A stretch of DNA of 33,905 bases from Candidatus Avanaerovorax faecigallinarum (GCA_019113145.1 DXHZ01000016.1:1-33905), one strand, 5' to 3'; numbered from the stretch's first letter, positions 7,573-16,046 are shown. Notes: generated from the letters alone by a model not told the origin. Program-made: numbers and translations.

Positions 7573-9129
7573 TTACTGTTTTTCCGCTTCTGCTCTGGCT
7601 TCTTCTGTCCAGATTTCACTCTCTACACCTATTTCCGACGATACAAATCTTCGTCCTCCGCTGCTTACATATCCCTTAAGCGCTTTATATACGTATCTGC
7701 TTCCGTACAGTATGATTGGTGCGTTCACAAATACCATGAAAATGTTTATTAAATCTGTAAGATACCAGATGTTGTTAAGCTCAAGGCCTGCAAGTACGCA
7801 CAAAGTTCCTATCGGTACAAATACCACAGTTCCAAGCACACGAACTACGGTAATGCATGCCTTTGATTTGGTAATTCTCGTTCCTGCAATTACCGCAAAT
7901 GATACAAGACCGAGGAGCGTTGTAAATGCGAACAGAGCATAGCAGACGCAGATAAAAAATGCAATCACGCCATCCGCAGCCGTTCCGGGCACCAGAGCTT
8001 TAATCGACTCCAGATATAAGTCTATTGTCGAATTCTTAAGAGTATCCCACCCCGATGAAGCGACATTCCAAAGACTTGCGCTGCATACTACGAAACCGGT
8101 TAACGTACATATAATCAGCGTATCGAGAAATACTCCGATTGCCTGTACGAATCCCTGTTCACAAGGGTGATCCTGTTCAGAAACAGCTGCGGACATGGTA
8201 TTCGTTCCCTGGCCGGCCTCGTTTGAAAGAAGACCTCTTCTAATACCCTGTGAAAGTACGACACCAAAGCCTCCGCCGAATATTGCCTGCGGCTTGAACG
8301 CCCCTACAAATACAGTTTCTATAAACATTGGAAAACGCTTTATATTTACGATGAGAAGAACGATAATAATCGCCGAATAAAGTACGGCCATAACCGGAAC
8401 CATCTTATCTGTAACAGCCGTTACACGCTTTATTCCGCCAAAGACTGTAACAATGATACCTACGATTAAAACAATGGCCAGACCGTAGTAAAGCGGTGAC
8501 GTCCTCCCCGCAGGAGTTCCGGTAAGCACCCCTATTCCAGTCCCGCTTGCAGTGAAAACGTGGAATGTCTGAATAGGAATGCTGAGCATGGAATAACCTA
8601 TAAACATCACAGCTAAAACCGTTCCTACCCACTTCCTGTTTCCGAGAAGCTTTCTGCCGTAGTAAGGAAGTCCTCCTACGAACTCATCTCCGTCTTTTTC
8701 CTTAAAAATCTGAGAAAGTGTAGATTCTATAAACGAACTTGCCATTCCAAATAATCCTGACACCCACATCCAGAACACAGCTCCCGGGCCGCCAATTGCA
8801 ACGGCGCCGGTTACACCTGTAATATTTCCCGGTCCTACTCTCATAGCAGTACTCAGCATAAAAGCCGCCAGGGGACTTACGCCGACATCTCCCTTTTTCT
8901 TCTTTGCAAGTACCTGTATTCCTCTCTTAAAGTATCTGAACTGAACGCCCCTTGTCTTAAAGGTAAACCATATACCCATACCGACAAGAAGCCATATGGC
9001 AAACGGAATGTTTCCAATAACTGGAATGTTGGCATACCACTCAAAATTTTGAGGGAAGACCCACAGTATATCGCCTATAGGAAGTATATTGGCGAAAAAT
9101 GCATCTACGCTCAGTAAAATGTCTTTCAT
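7573..9129 (-). CDS. Alanine/glycine:cation symporter (AGCS) family protein
   Basis: The 518-residue polytopic membrane protein has AGCS-family features: GIWFTFKTRGVQFRYFKRGIQVL near the N-terminus, AMRVGPGNITGVTGAVAIGGPGAVFWMW, and EAGQGTNTMSAAVSEQDHPCEQGFVQAIGVFLDT. The family imports small neutral amino acids, classically alanine or glycine, with Na+ or H+. The start at 9129 follows GGAGG. It is the first gene after the predicted sigma-54 promoter and is followed closely by two CE4 hydrolases, argH and malic enzyme. It probably imports the compound this operon degrades, which could be an amino-acid derivative rather than alanine. Confidence 0.92.
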   Translation of the reverse strand: MKDILLSVDAFFANILPIGDILWVFPQNFEWYANIPVIGNIPFAIWLLVGMGIWFTFKTRGVQFRYFKRGIQVLAKKKKGDVGVSPLAAFMLSTAMRVGPGNITGVTGAVAIGGPGAVFWMWVSGLFGMASSFIESTLSQIFKEKDGDEFVGGLPYYGRKLLGNRKWVGTVLAVMFIGYSMLSIPIQTFHVFTASGTGIGVLTGTPAGRTSPLYYGLAIVLIVGIIVTVFGGIKRVTAVTDKMVPVMAVLYSAIIIVLLIVNIKRFPMFIETVFVGAFKPQAIFGGGFGVVLSQGIRRGLLSNEAGQGTNTMSAAVSEQDHPCEQGFVQAIGVFLDTLIICTLTGFVVCSASLWNVASSGWDTLKNSTIDLYLESIKALVPGTAADGVIAFFICVCYALFAFTTLLGLVSFAVIAGTRITKSKACITVVRVLGTVVFVPIGTLCVLAGLELNNIWYLTDLINIFMVFVNAPIILYGSRYVYKALKGYVSSGGRRFVSSEIGVESEIWTEEARAEAEKQ

Positions 9130-9195
9130 CCTTTTCCTCCAATCATAAGTTCAATGACAGTAATTTGATATTCCGGAATTTTCAATATAAAGACA

Positions 9196-9211
9196 AGCAA
9201 AATGCATGCCA
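9196..9211 (-). promoter_or_regulatory. Sigma-54 (-24/-12) promoter of the AGCS-CE4-argH-malic enzyme operon
   Basis: The minus strand reads TGGCATGCATTTTGCT. This matches TGGCACG-N4-TTGCW at every fixed position except C to T at the sixth base, with GG and GC at the required 10-bp spacing. The start of transcription would be near 9185, about 56 bp upstream of the AGCS ATG. The gene directly upstream encodes a sigma-54 activator. Confidence 0.85.
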
Positions 9212-9255
9212 ATGGAATTTCAGCTTTTTTTGGCTTTTTACTTATAATTTTCTCG

Positions 9256-9304
9256 GAGAAACAGGGCTATTAGGCATTCATTTAGCCTAATAGCCCTGTT
9301 TCTC
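9256..9304. repeat. Perfect 20-bp inverted repeat between the sigma-54 activator gene and its target promoter
   Basis: The arms 9256-9275 and 9285-9304 are perfect reverse complements, separated by a 9-base loop. The right arm is the last 20 coding bases of the activator gene and the loop contains its TAA stop. The centre lies about 95 bp upstream of the predicted sigma-54 transcription start, a typical distance for an enhancer. In RNA it would be a very stable hairpin, but only TTTCTC follows it, which is weak for an intrinsic terminator. It may serve as activator binding site, terminator or both. Confidence 0.75.
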
Positions 9305-11363
9305 TGAATTCCCTTATAAAATCGAGCAGTTCAATTCCCTTCCTCGTGATTTCGCTTCCTCCCCTGCCTTTTAGAGTTCTTACATATCCTCCATGCGTAA
9401 GCTTGACGAGCATGGATCTTATTTCACCCTCGGAGCAGATAACCCCTCCCTCAGTCAGAAGTTCCTCCAGTCTTTTTCTGCCGTATCGTTCTTTCTTATC
9501 TGCCAGTTTCTTCATCGTTTCAAGCAGAAAAAACACATATTCGATATTATTCCCTTCAGTTAACATGAACTGAAACTTTTCCTTATCCCCCGCATCTCCT
9601 GCAGTCCTTTTCGATTCAATCCTTTTTTCTTCGGCATCCCTTGCAGATTCGACCCATTTGAAATCCTCAGCACCTATCTCAACCTTATTCTGATTTGTCA
9701 GATATTCTGTAACATTCCTCAGCTCTCTGACGTTTCCGGGCCAGGAATGTGTCATTATCAAATCCACTGCATCGGACCTGAGCTTAATATCGCTATGCAT
9801 ATCCTTTGCAAGATGATAAAACAGTTCCTCTATATCGTCCTTTCTTTCCCGCAGGCTCGGCACCGCAAGCGGCAAAACGTTAAGTCTGTAATACAGATCC
9901 TCCCTGAAAGAGCCGTCAAGCATCAGCTGATGAATGTTTTTATTCGTAGCTGCAATAACTCTGACATCGATATCGATATTCTTATCGGAGCCTATTCTTC
10001 TCACCTTTCTCTCTTCAAGTACCCTGAGAAGCTTTGACTGGAGCTGCAAAGGCATTTCTCCTATTTCATCCAGAAAAATGGTACCGCGATGAGCCAGCTC
10101 AAAAAGCCCCGTTTTCCCTCCTTTTCTTGCGCCGGTAAAGGATCCTTCTTCATAACCGAACATCTCGCTTTCCAGCAGATTTTCCGGTATTGCGGCACAG
10201 TTTACCGCCACAAAATTATATCTGCTTCTGGATGAAGCATTATGGATACTCTGCGCAAACATTTCTTTTCCTGTTCCGCTTTCTCCGGTTATCAGAACTG
10301 AGGAATCCGACCCTGCAAATCTTCTGGCTTCGTTTACAGCTCTTATTATCGCATCGCTGTGGCCAATAACATCATCAAATGTGTATTTTGCAACATGGCT
10401 GCTGCCTGCAATCTTTGCTCTTATTCCATGCTGCTTTTCTTCCATTTCCTCGAAATCTGTAAGCGTTACTATATATCCGGCAATTCTGTTCTGAGAAATT
10501 ATGTCTACAGCTTCAGCGATTACATTCCTGTCCCCCGTTTTTATTATCTTTTCTTTTTTTGTGTCCAGTATTATCCCCGGCAGAAGTTCTTCAATATAAA
10601 CACCGTTTAAATTCGCCATGTCACGTTTAAGTATGAGATCTGCTTTTTCATTACTGAGGTATATTTTGCCGAAGACATCGGTGATCACTATACCCTCCTT
10701 CATCAGCCTTATCAATGTACTCAATTTATCTGTCACACTGATTTTTTCCGCAAAAAGCCTGTCCAGTCCGGAATTGATGTAATAGTACTCTTTTCTTGCC
10801 TCAGCGGCTTCCCCGGATGAAAACTCCTCGTAGACTCCGAGTTTGTCCGCAATCTCATACAGACTGTTCATCGAAACGGAACTTTCACCGACGTTTATTA
10901 CAGTCTCTATCCCATTTGGTACAAGATGAGCTTCATTAGGGGTTATGGCAAGCTTTATACTGTGATCATACTCCTCTTCACCGCAGTATGGAATAAGTTC
11001 AACATCGCGATAACCGGCATCGTAAAGACTTGTGATTGTATGCATGCATGACCTGTTATCAAAATTTACCAGCAGCGCTCTGGTTCCTTTCGGAACCATA
11101 TTTATTCTTTCCATCTGCTTTTTATTAAGTGCAAAAGAGAGCACTATTATTTCAGAACCGGGACTTATCATTTTCCTGGCATCCTGAAAAATGTTAAAAG
11201 CCGAAATCAGCACATAGTCTTCATCAAGCACTCCTTTTCGGTTCATCTCGTCCACGGAGTACGAGAAAAAGTCGGCATACTTTCCGAGATACTTTTCTAT
11301 ATTGCCTTTAAGAAAATCTGCATAATCTTTTTCAGTTGCAACTACTGCAAGCTTTTTCCGCAT
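9282..11363 (-). CDS. Sigma-54-dependent transcriptional activator with PAS domain and C-terminal winged helix
   Basis: The 693-residue protein has an N-terminal sensory region (about 1-200) that I cannot assign with confidence. A PAS domain follows (about 210-305), then a sigma-54-interacting AAA+ domain (about 328-555). The AAA+ domain has Walker A GESGTGKE (360-367), the sigma-54 contact loop as GSFTGA (407-412, Ser in place of the usual Ala), Walker B GTIFLDEIGE, and WPGNVREL. After a charged linker, residues 600-690 resemble a winged helix (EGEIRSMLVKLTHGGYVRTLKG...SEITRKGIELLDFI) where such activators usually carry a short Fis-type helix-turn-helix. It follows the MATE gene by 9 bp and lies just upstream of a sigma-54 promoter that it very probably controls. 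Confidence 0.92.
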   Translation of the reverse strand: MRKKLAVVATEKDYADFLKGNIEKYLGKYADFFSYSVDEMNRKGVLDEDYVLISAFNIFQDARKMISPGSEIIVLSFALNKKQMERINMVPKGTRALLVNFDNRSCMHTITSLYDAGYRDVELIPYCGEEEYDHSIKLAITPNEAHLVPNGIETVINVGESSVSMNSLYEIADKLGVYEEFSSGEAAEARKEYYYINSGLDRLFAEKISVTDKLSTLIRLMKEGIVITDVFGKIYLSNEKADLILKRDMANLNGVYIEELLPGIILDTKKEKIIKTGDRNVIAEAVDIISQNRIAGYIVTLTDFEEMEEKQHGIRAKIAGSSHVAKYTFDDVIGHSDAIIRAVNEARRFAGSDSSVLITGESGTGKEMFAQSIHNASSRSRYNFVAVNCAAIPENLLESEMFGYEEGSFTGARKGGKTGLFELAHRGTIFLDEIGEMPLQLQSKLLRVLEERKVRRIGSDKNIDIDVRVIAATNKNIHQLMLDGSFREDLYYRLNVLPLAVPSLRERKDDIEELFYHLAKDMHSDIKLRSDAVDLIMTHSWPGNVRELRNVTEYLTNQNKVEIGAEDFKWVESARDAEEKRIESKRTAGDAGDKEKFQFMLTEGNNIEYVFFLLETMKKLADKKERYGRKRLEELLTEGGVICSEGEIRSMLVKLTHGGYVRTLKGRGGSEITRKGIELLDFIREFRETGLLG

Positions 11364-11372
11364 TTTATCACC

Positions 11373-12695
11373 TTACCTCTTTCTCCTGTAAATCCACGCC
11401 CCCGCTATGTCCGCCAGAACCCATCCCACCGGAATCGAAGCCCATATCGCAGTGACGCCTAAAGACGTGCCGGGCGCCAGCGCGTATGAAAGGACAACTC
11501 TTGTTCCGAGAGAAATGACGGTAAGTATAAGCGATATGTGGGGTCTCCCTGTGCCTCTGTAATAGCCGTACCAGAGGAATAGAACGCCTATTCCAATGTA
11601 CATGGATCCTTCTATGCGCAGGTACCTGACGCCTTCGGATATGATTTCATGTTCACTTCCATCGACAAATATCGACATCAGGCTGTCCGCCGAGAGGAAG
11701 ATAACGGCCGAAACGGCAACGGAAAAAACAGCCGATGTTATCAGCGCGATACGGGTTCCCTCTCTGATTCTGTCCGGCTTTCCGGCTCCGTAGTTCTGAG
11801 AAACGAAGAGCGAGTACGCATTGCCGAATTCCTGTGAAGGCATGTATGCGACGGTATCTATTTTAACCGCTGCGGCAAAAGCCGCCATTACCGTCGTACC
11901 GAAGCTGTTCACCAGGCCCTGTATCATCAGTATTCCGAAATTCATAACCGACTGCTGTATGCCCGTCGCAAAATCATTTACCGCAGTTTCTTTCAGCCTC
12001 GCTGCGGAAAACTTCATGTCTTCCGGGCTGAATCTCAGTTCGGAAACTTTTACGAAAGAGTATATTCCAATTCCCAGACCGCTCACAGCCTGAGCTATAA
12101 CCGTCGCCCATGCGGCTCCGCTTACGCCCATGGAAAGTCCTGCCACGAACCACAGATCCAGAACGATATTTATGACCGATGAAATACCCAGAAATATCAG
12201 AGGAACTACGGAATTCCCCATTCCTCTGAGTAAAAACGCAAAGAAATTATATAAAAACACGAATATCAGACCGGCGAAAATCACTGTGACATATTCCCGG
12301 GTCATGTCAAAAATGCGGTCCGGAGTCTGGAGAACCGCAAGAATCCATTCTGTTCCCGGATATACAACGGCATATATTGCAGCAGTAACAAGGAAAATGA
12401 ACCAGAAGGAGTGCCATACATCCTCTTTCAGCCTCTTTCTGTTCCCTGCTCCGTAATCGGCGGAAAAAAACGCCCCGCTTCCCATGCAAAGGCCGATGAT
12501 GACCGATGTTATAAATGTCATCAGTGTATATGAAGACCCTACGGCCGCCAGAGCATCCGGCCCTATAAACCTTCCGACCACCAGGGTATCCACCAGGTTA
12601 TATACCTGCTGAAGGAGATTCCCCGCAATCATGGGAAGAGAAAACCAAATAAGCCTGCCGAACACAGGGCCTTCGGTCAGATTCATCTCTCTCAT
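11373..12695 (-). CDS. MATE family efflux transporter
   Basis: The 440-residue protein shows the MATE pattern of about twelve membrane segments in two homologous halves. The N-terminal signature is PMIAGNLLQQVYNLVDTLVVGRFIGPDALAAVGSS, and the second half has QQSVMNFGILMIQGLVNSFGTTVMAAFAAAVKI and SQNYGAGKPDRI. These proteins export cationic drugs or metabolites using Na+ or H+ gradients. It sits between the DUF554 gene (11-bp gap) and the sigma-54 activator (9-bp gap), so the three are probably co-transcribed. Start 12695 is used; an ATG at 12686 would remove only three residues. Confidence 0.92.
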   Translation of the reverse strand: MREMNLTEGPVFGRLIWFSLPMIAGNLLQQVYNLVDTLVVGRFIGPDALAAVGSSYTLMTFITSVIIGLCMGSGAFFSADYGAGNRKRLKEDVWHSFWFIFLVTAAIYAVVYPGTEWILAVLQTPDRIFDMTREYVTVIFAGLIFVFLYNFFAFLLRGMGNSVVPLIFLGISSVINIVLDLWFVAGLSMGVSGAAWATVIAQAVSGLGIGIYSFVKVSELRFSPEDMKFSAARLKETAVNDFATGIQQSVMNFGILMIQGLVNSFGTTVMAAFAAAVKIDTVAYMPSQEFGNAYSLFVSQNYGAGKPDRIREGTRIALITSAVFSVAVSAVIFLSADSLMSIFVDGSEHEIISEGVRYLRIEGSMYIGIGVLFLWYGYYRGTGRPHISLILTVISLGTRVVLSYALAPGTSLGVTAIWASIPVGWVLADIAGAWIYRRKR

Positions 12696-12706
12696 ACCGC
12701 TCTCCG

Positions 12707-13393
12707 TCAGGACAGTCCCGCCGCATTAAAAAGCGGACAGAGCAGAAGCGGAAGAAACATGGCCGGCATGTAGTTCAGTATCTTAAGCTTCGTGTCAAGA
12801 ACGAGATTCAGTCCCAAAGCCACTATGAGGACCGAACCTGCGCAGCTCATCTCGTTTATTACCCAGTCTGTTAGGAACGGCGATGCCGCATCTGCAATCA
12901 GAACGATGCCGCCTTCCAGCACCAGAACCGTTATACACGCAAATATAACACCCATGCCCAGAGATGCGGACAGAACTATGGCTGAAATGAAATCCATTAC
13001 AGTCTTTGTCAGAAGAAGCGTATTATCACCCTTTATCCCCGCATCGAGAGCGCCGACTATTGACATGGCTCCGACGCACATGAGAAGGCTTGCTGTTATA
13101 AATCCTTTGGCAAAGTTACCGCCTTTGAATTTCTCCTCCACCCTGTACGCAAAGCCGTCAAATCTCTCTTCGATTTTAAGTCCTTCTCCGATAATGGCGC
13201 CTGCCACCATGGATATGATGAGTATTATGGTGTTCTCACCGGCGAGAGCGCCCGAAAATCCTATATATAAAGTGCACAGACCGATTCCCTTCATTATCAC
13301 ATCGCTCCAGGAATCAGGAATTGCCTTCTTTGCAAGAAGCCCTGCTGCAGAACCTATTATTACACCCACAAAATTGGCTAATACACCGAACAT
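12707..13393 (-). CDS. DUF554 family membrane protein (YdfK-like)
   Basis: The 228-residue, very hydrophobic protein matches the DUF554 family in length and pattern: the N-terminal GVLANFVGVIIGSAAGLLAKK, a central FAKGFITASLLMCVGAMSIVGALDAGIKGD, and a C-terminal MPAMFLPLLL. No biochemical function is established for the family. Its start at 13393 has GGAGGG upstream. It appears to be the first gene of the minus-strand group that continues into the MATE exporter and the sigma-54 activator, from the promoter at 13444-13472. Confidence 0.9.
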   Translation of the reverse strand: MFGVLANFVGVIIGSAAGLLAKKAIPDSWSDVIMKGIGLCTLYIGFSGALAGENTIILIISMVAGAIIGEGLKIEERFDGFAYRVEEKFKGGNFAKGFITASLLMCVGAMSIVGALDAGIKGDNTLLLTKTVMDFISAIVLSASLGMGVIFACITVLVLEGGIVLIADAASPFLTDWVINEMSCAGSVLIVALGLNLVLDTKLKILNYMPAMFLPLLLCPLFNAAGLS

Positions 13394-13443
13394 AAATCAC
13401 CCTCCGTTGTCAGATACTTTTACGTCTGAAATTTACGTGAAAT

Positions 13444-13472
13444 ATTCTAACATAATTATTCACCATTTTAAA
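13444..13472 (-). promoter_or_regulatory. Sigma-A promoter of the DUF554-MATE-activator operon
   Basis: On the minus strand TTTAAA (13467-13472), a 17-bp spacer and TAGAAT (13444-13449) are present, the last with an extended -10 TG one base upstream. It lies about 50 bp upstream of the DUF554 start. Confidence 0.45.
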
Positions 13473-13479
13473 GAATTTG

Positions 13480-13488
13480 TGCTAAAAT
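13480..13488 (+). promoter_or_regulatory. Extended -10 element of the PLP-enzyme gene
   Basis: TGCTAAAAT matches an extended -10 box (TGnTATAAT) and lies about 50 bp upstream of ATG 13540. No good -35 box is seen. It sits back to back with the promoter for the divergent DUF554 operon. Confidence 0.4.
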
Positions 13489-13539
13489 GAAACCATACTG
13501 AAATTGTTGACGAAAAAACATATAACCAGGAGGTACAAC

Positions 13540-14568
13540 ATGATTTTAGGCCATGAGAAATGCAGTTTTCTCCATCTTCCCACACCGATTGACTACATGA
13601 AGAATGTTTCTGAGGATCTGGGAATCAATCTCTATCTTAAGAGAGACGATCTGACATGTCTGGGTGTCGGCGGAAACAAGCTGAGAAAGCTGGAATACCT
13701 GCTTAAAGACGCTAAAAATAAAGGCGCAACCATGCTGCTGACCGTAGGAGGCGCACAGACCAATCACGGCAGGCTTACAGCTGCAGTTGCCACCAAACAC
13801 GGCATGAAGGCCGCTATCGTAGCTGTAGACCCGTACCCAGGTGAAATTTCAGCCAATCTTCTTCTCGACGGCATTATGGGCTGCCCCGTTTATCTCGTAA
13901 AGAGCGACGGCTCCCGTCCGGATTCAGAAGTCGAAGCCGAAGCCGTAAAGAAGGTAACCGAGGAATGGGAAGCAAAAGGAGAAAAGGTTTACTTCATCCC
14001 TACCGGCGGTTCCAACGAAATCGGAATGCTGGGCTATTACGACTGTGCTCTGGAGCTGGCAGACCAGATTAAGGAAATGGGACTTGAGGATACCAGAGTG
14101 GTTTCCACAGTCGGAAGTTTCGGAACCTATATGGGACTTGCAGTAGGACAGCGCCTTGAAAATCTTCCGTTCAGACTTACGGGAATAGGGATTTCCCCTA
14201 AAGACGGCGGCCTTAAGAACTACGCCGCAGAGTACTATGAGAGGATTAAAGCATTCTACGGACTTAAGGAAGAGATGGGGCCTGACGATTTTGACGTAAC
14301 AAGCGACTACGACAGAGGCGCATACAACAACCCTGTAAAAGAAGTCCGCGAAGCAATCTATTACATGGGACGCCGGGAGGCAATCATCCTGGATCCATGC
14401 TACACCGGAAAAACATTTGCCGGAATATGCGAAATGGTTAAAGAAGGCAAGATTAAAAAAGGTGAGAACGTCGTAATGCTTCACACCGGCGGTCTGCCTG
14501 GAATCTACACCAAACACCACAGAGTGGAATTCGAGAAAGAACTCGAAAGCTACATTCACATAATTTAG
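13540..14568 (+). CDS. D-cysteine desulfhydrase / ACC deaminase family PLP enzyme
   Basis: From ATG 13540 (preceded by AGGAGGT) the protein has 342 residues. The upstream in-frame ATG at 13504 lacks a binding site. It has the fold-type II PLP-lysine segment LGVGGNKLRKLEYLL and the phosphate and substrate segments FIPTGGSNEIGMLGY, TVGSFGTYMGLAVG and MLHTGGLPGIY. Known members convert D-cysteine to pyruvate, H2S and ammonia, or open 1-aminocyclopropane-1-carboxylate. The active-site Ser of the usual GxxQSNHxR motif is Thr here (GGAQTNHGR), so the exact substrate is uncertain. It is monocistronic and convergent with the arginine-derivative operon, with a shared terminator between them. Confidence 0.85.
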   Translation: MILGHEKCSFLHLPTPIDYMKNVSEDLGINLYLKRDDLTCLGVGGNKLRKLEYLLKDAKNKGATMLLTVGGAQTNHGRLTAAVATKHGMKAAIVAVDPYPGEISANLLLDGIMGCPVYLVKSDGSRPDSEVEAEAVKKVTEEWEAKGEKVYFIPTGGSNEIGMLGYYDCALELADQIKEMGLEDTRVVSTVGSFGTYMGLAVGQRLENLPFRLTGIGISPKDGGLKNYAAEYYERIKAFYGLKEEMGPDDFDVTSDYDRGAYNNPVKEVREAIYYMGRREAIILDPCYTGKTFAGICEMVKEGKIKKGENVVMLHTGGLPGIYTKHHRVEFEKELESYIHII

Positions 14569-14578
14569 CTGATTGTAA

Positions 14579-14624
14579 AAGTCTCCGGATTGCGGTTCAG
14601 TTTAAAGCCGGCATCCGGAGACTT
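14579..14624. terminator. Bidirectional terminator between two convergent transcription units
   Basis: A 12-bp perfect stem is formed by AAGTCTCCGGAT (14579-14590) and ATCCGGAGACTT (14613-14624). It lies 10 bases after the PLP-enzyme stop and just after the stop of the ASKHA gene on the other strand. The T-tract is short on both strands (TTTT on the minus strand). Confidence 0.7.
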
Positions 14625-14633
14625 ATTGCATTC

Positions 14634-16046
14634 TTAAAAATTCATGCAGCGTATAAATGCCTCGCTGAACTTATCTGAGTCAGCCAGGTTTATGACGCTG
14701 ATTTTTTCCTTCATATCTTCAATCATTCTGTCCGTGATATCACCGCAGGCATACTTTACCGCACCGAGTAAAGACGTGTTTCCCGGAAGCACTGTTCTGC
14801 CCGTAAATTCCGGATTTATAAGTCCTATGCCGCATGCTTTCCGCACGTTCAGATTTCTTCCGAATCCTCCGGCAACATACACCTTCTTTACATCTGACGA
14901 AGAAAATCCCGAAACATCGAGCAGCGTTTCAAGTCCGGCTCTTACAGCGCCTTTGGCAAGCTGAACCTGTCTTATGTCATCCTGTGTAATATCGACGTTC
15001 TGACAAAGTCTGAAGACGCCTCCATACTCGTCGAGCATATTTCCGTTCACGTCTATGATTCCGTTTTTCAGCATCTCATACACCCCTTCGATTATTCCGG
15101 AGCCGCATATACATTCGGGCCTGCCGTTTCCTATAGTTTTAACGTCGACAAGCCGCCCCGCCATATCGACAGCTGAAACCGCGCCGATTCGGGCAGGTCC
15201 TCCGCAGGAGATTTTTCCGCCCTCCAGAGCCGGCCCCGCTGCAGTTCCTGCAGCGTATATTCTATCTCTGTTGCCCACTGCAATTTCTCCGTTGGTTCCA
15301 ATGTCAATAAAGGCCGTCACTTCCCCAGTGTCAAAGGCGCCCGAAGCAATCATGCCGATGAGAACGTCTCCGCCCACAAAGGCGCTTACGGCAGGCAGAA
15401 GAACAAACCCGTCCGTCTTTATAAAACCGGTATCCGCCGGACTGTACGGCGCACGCGCAAGTCCTGCGGTTTCCATGCCTGCAAAGATATGGGTCATCAC
15501 CGTATTTCCGGCAATATATACAGGTACGTCCGTGTTCTCGGCTGCGGTATCCTTCAGAAGTTCCCGTTTTATTTTATCCACGTCACGGCGGACCGCGTTT
15601 TTAAGTTCGTCTCTTCTTCCGTTTTCACACGCTTCCAGTCTCGTTATAACGTCAGCGCCGAAAATTCTCTGGCTGTTCACGCCGGTCGCCTGTGAAATAA
15701 CGGATTTAGTATTTATGTCAACTAAAGCCCCGGCTATGGTGGTCGTCCCCAGATCTACGCATACAGCATAATCAGCGCGTCTGAAATTCTTATCCGAACC
15801 GTTTTTTTCCGTTTCCGGGGACAGTCCCTCCGCTACGATAACCTCCTGCGTTTCCGGCACCGCAACCTTTATCTTTCCCCGAGGAAAAACGGAGCAGGCC
15901 CTGACCTGCTCCTCATTAAGATACACTATACACTTGCCGCAGGTGCCCCTGCCCCCGCATTCGGCGCTTACAGCGGCCCCTTCTTCACGAAGAAGCTCCA
16001 GCAGCGAAACGCTTCCGTTACAGTTTTCGAAGGTGTATTCTTTCAT
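14634..16046 (-). CDS. 2Fe-2S ferredoxin-ASKHA protein, RACo-like reductive activator of corrinoid proteins (DUF4445)
   Basis: The 470-residue protein starts with a [2Fe-2S] ferredoxin-like domain with the Cys pattern ECGGRGTCGKC and a fourth Cys in RACSVFP. An acetate/sugar kinase-Hsc70-actin (ASKHA) ATPase domain follows, with DLGTTTIAGALVDI, FIDIGTNGEIAVG and a late VAGGFGRNLN. RACo-type proteins use ATP to reduce inactive cob(II)alamin on corrinoid methyl-transfer proteins. This one is shorter than classical RACo (about 600-650 residues). It is translationally coupled to the RocB-like gene: its ATG lies 29 bp inside that gene's end, after GGGGAG. No corrinoid protein or methyltransferase is encoded in this window, so its partner must lie elsewhere or differ. 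Confidence 0.85.
   Translation of the reverse strand: MKEYTFENCNGSVSLLELLREEGAAVSAECGGRGTCGKCIVYLNEEQVRACSVFPRGKIKVAVPETQEVIVAEGLSPETEKNGSDKNFRRADYAVCVDLGTTTIAGALVDINTKSVISQATGVNSQRIFGADVITRLEACENGRRDELKNAVRRDVDKIKRELLKDTAAENTDVPVYIAGNTVMTHIFAGMETAGLARAPYSPADTGFIKTDGFVLLPAVSAFVGGDVLIGMIASGAFDTGEVTAFIDIGTNGEIAVGNRDRIYAAGTAAGPALEGGKISCGGPARIGAVSAVDMAGRLVDVKTIGNGRPECICGSGIIEGVYEMLKNGIIDVNGNMLDEYGGVFRLCQNVDITQDDIRQVQLAKGAVRAGLETLLDVSGFSSSDVKKVYVAGGFGRNLNVRKACGIGLINPEFTGRTVLPGNTSLLGAVKYACGDITDRMIEDMKEKISVINLADSDKFSEAFIRCMNF

Noticed and set aside
7560..7619. 20-residue extension of the first CE4 hydrolase
   Set aside because: It would overlap the symporter gene by 47 bp with no binding site, while ATG 7559 has AAGGAGG at proper spacing and starts at the conserved family N-terminus.
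9256..9304. Transposon end or CRISPR-like repeat
   Set aside because: It is a single inverted repeat with one arm inside a coding sequence, without transposase, spacers or target-site duplication.
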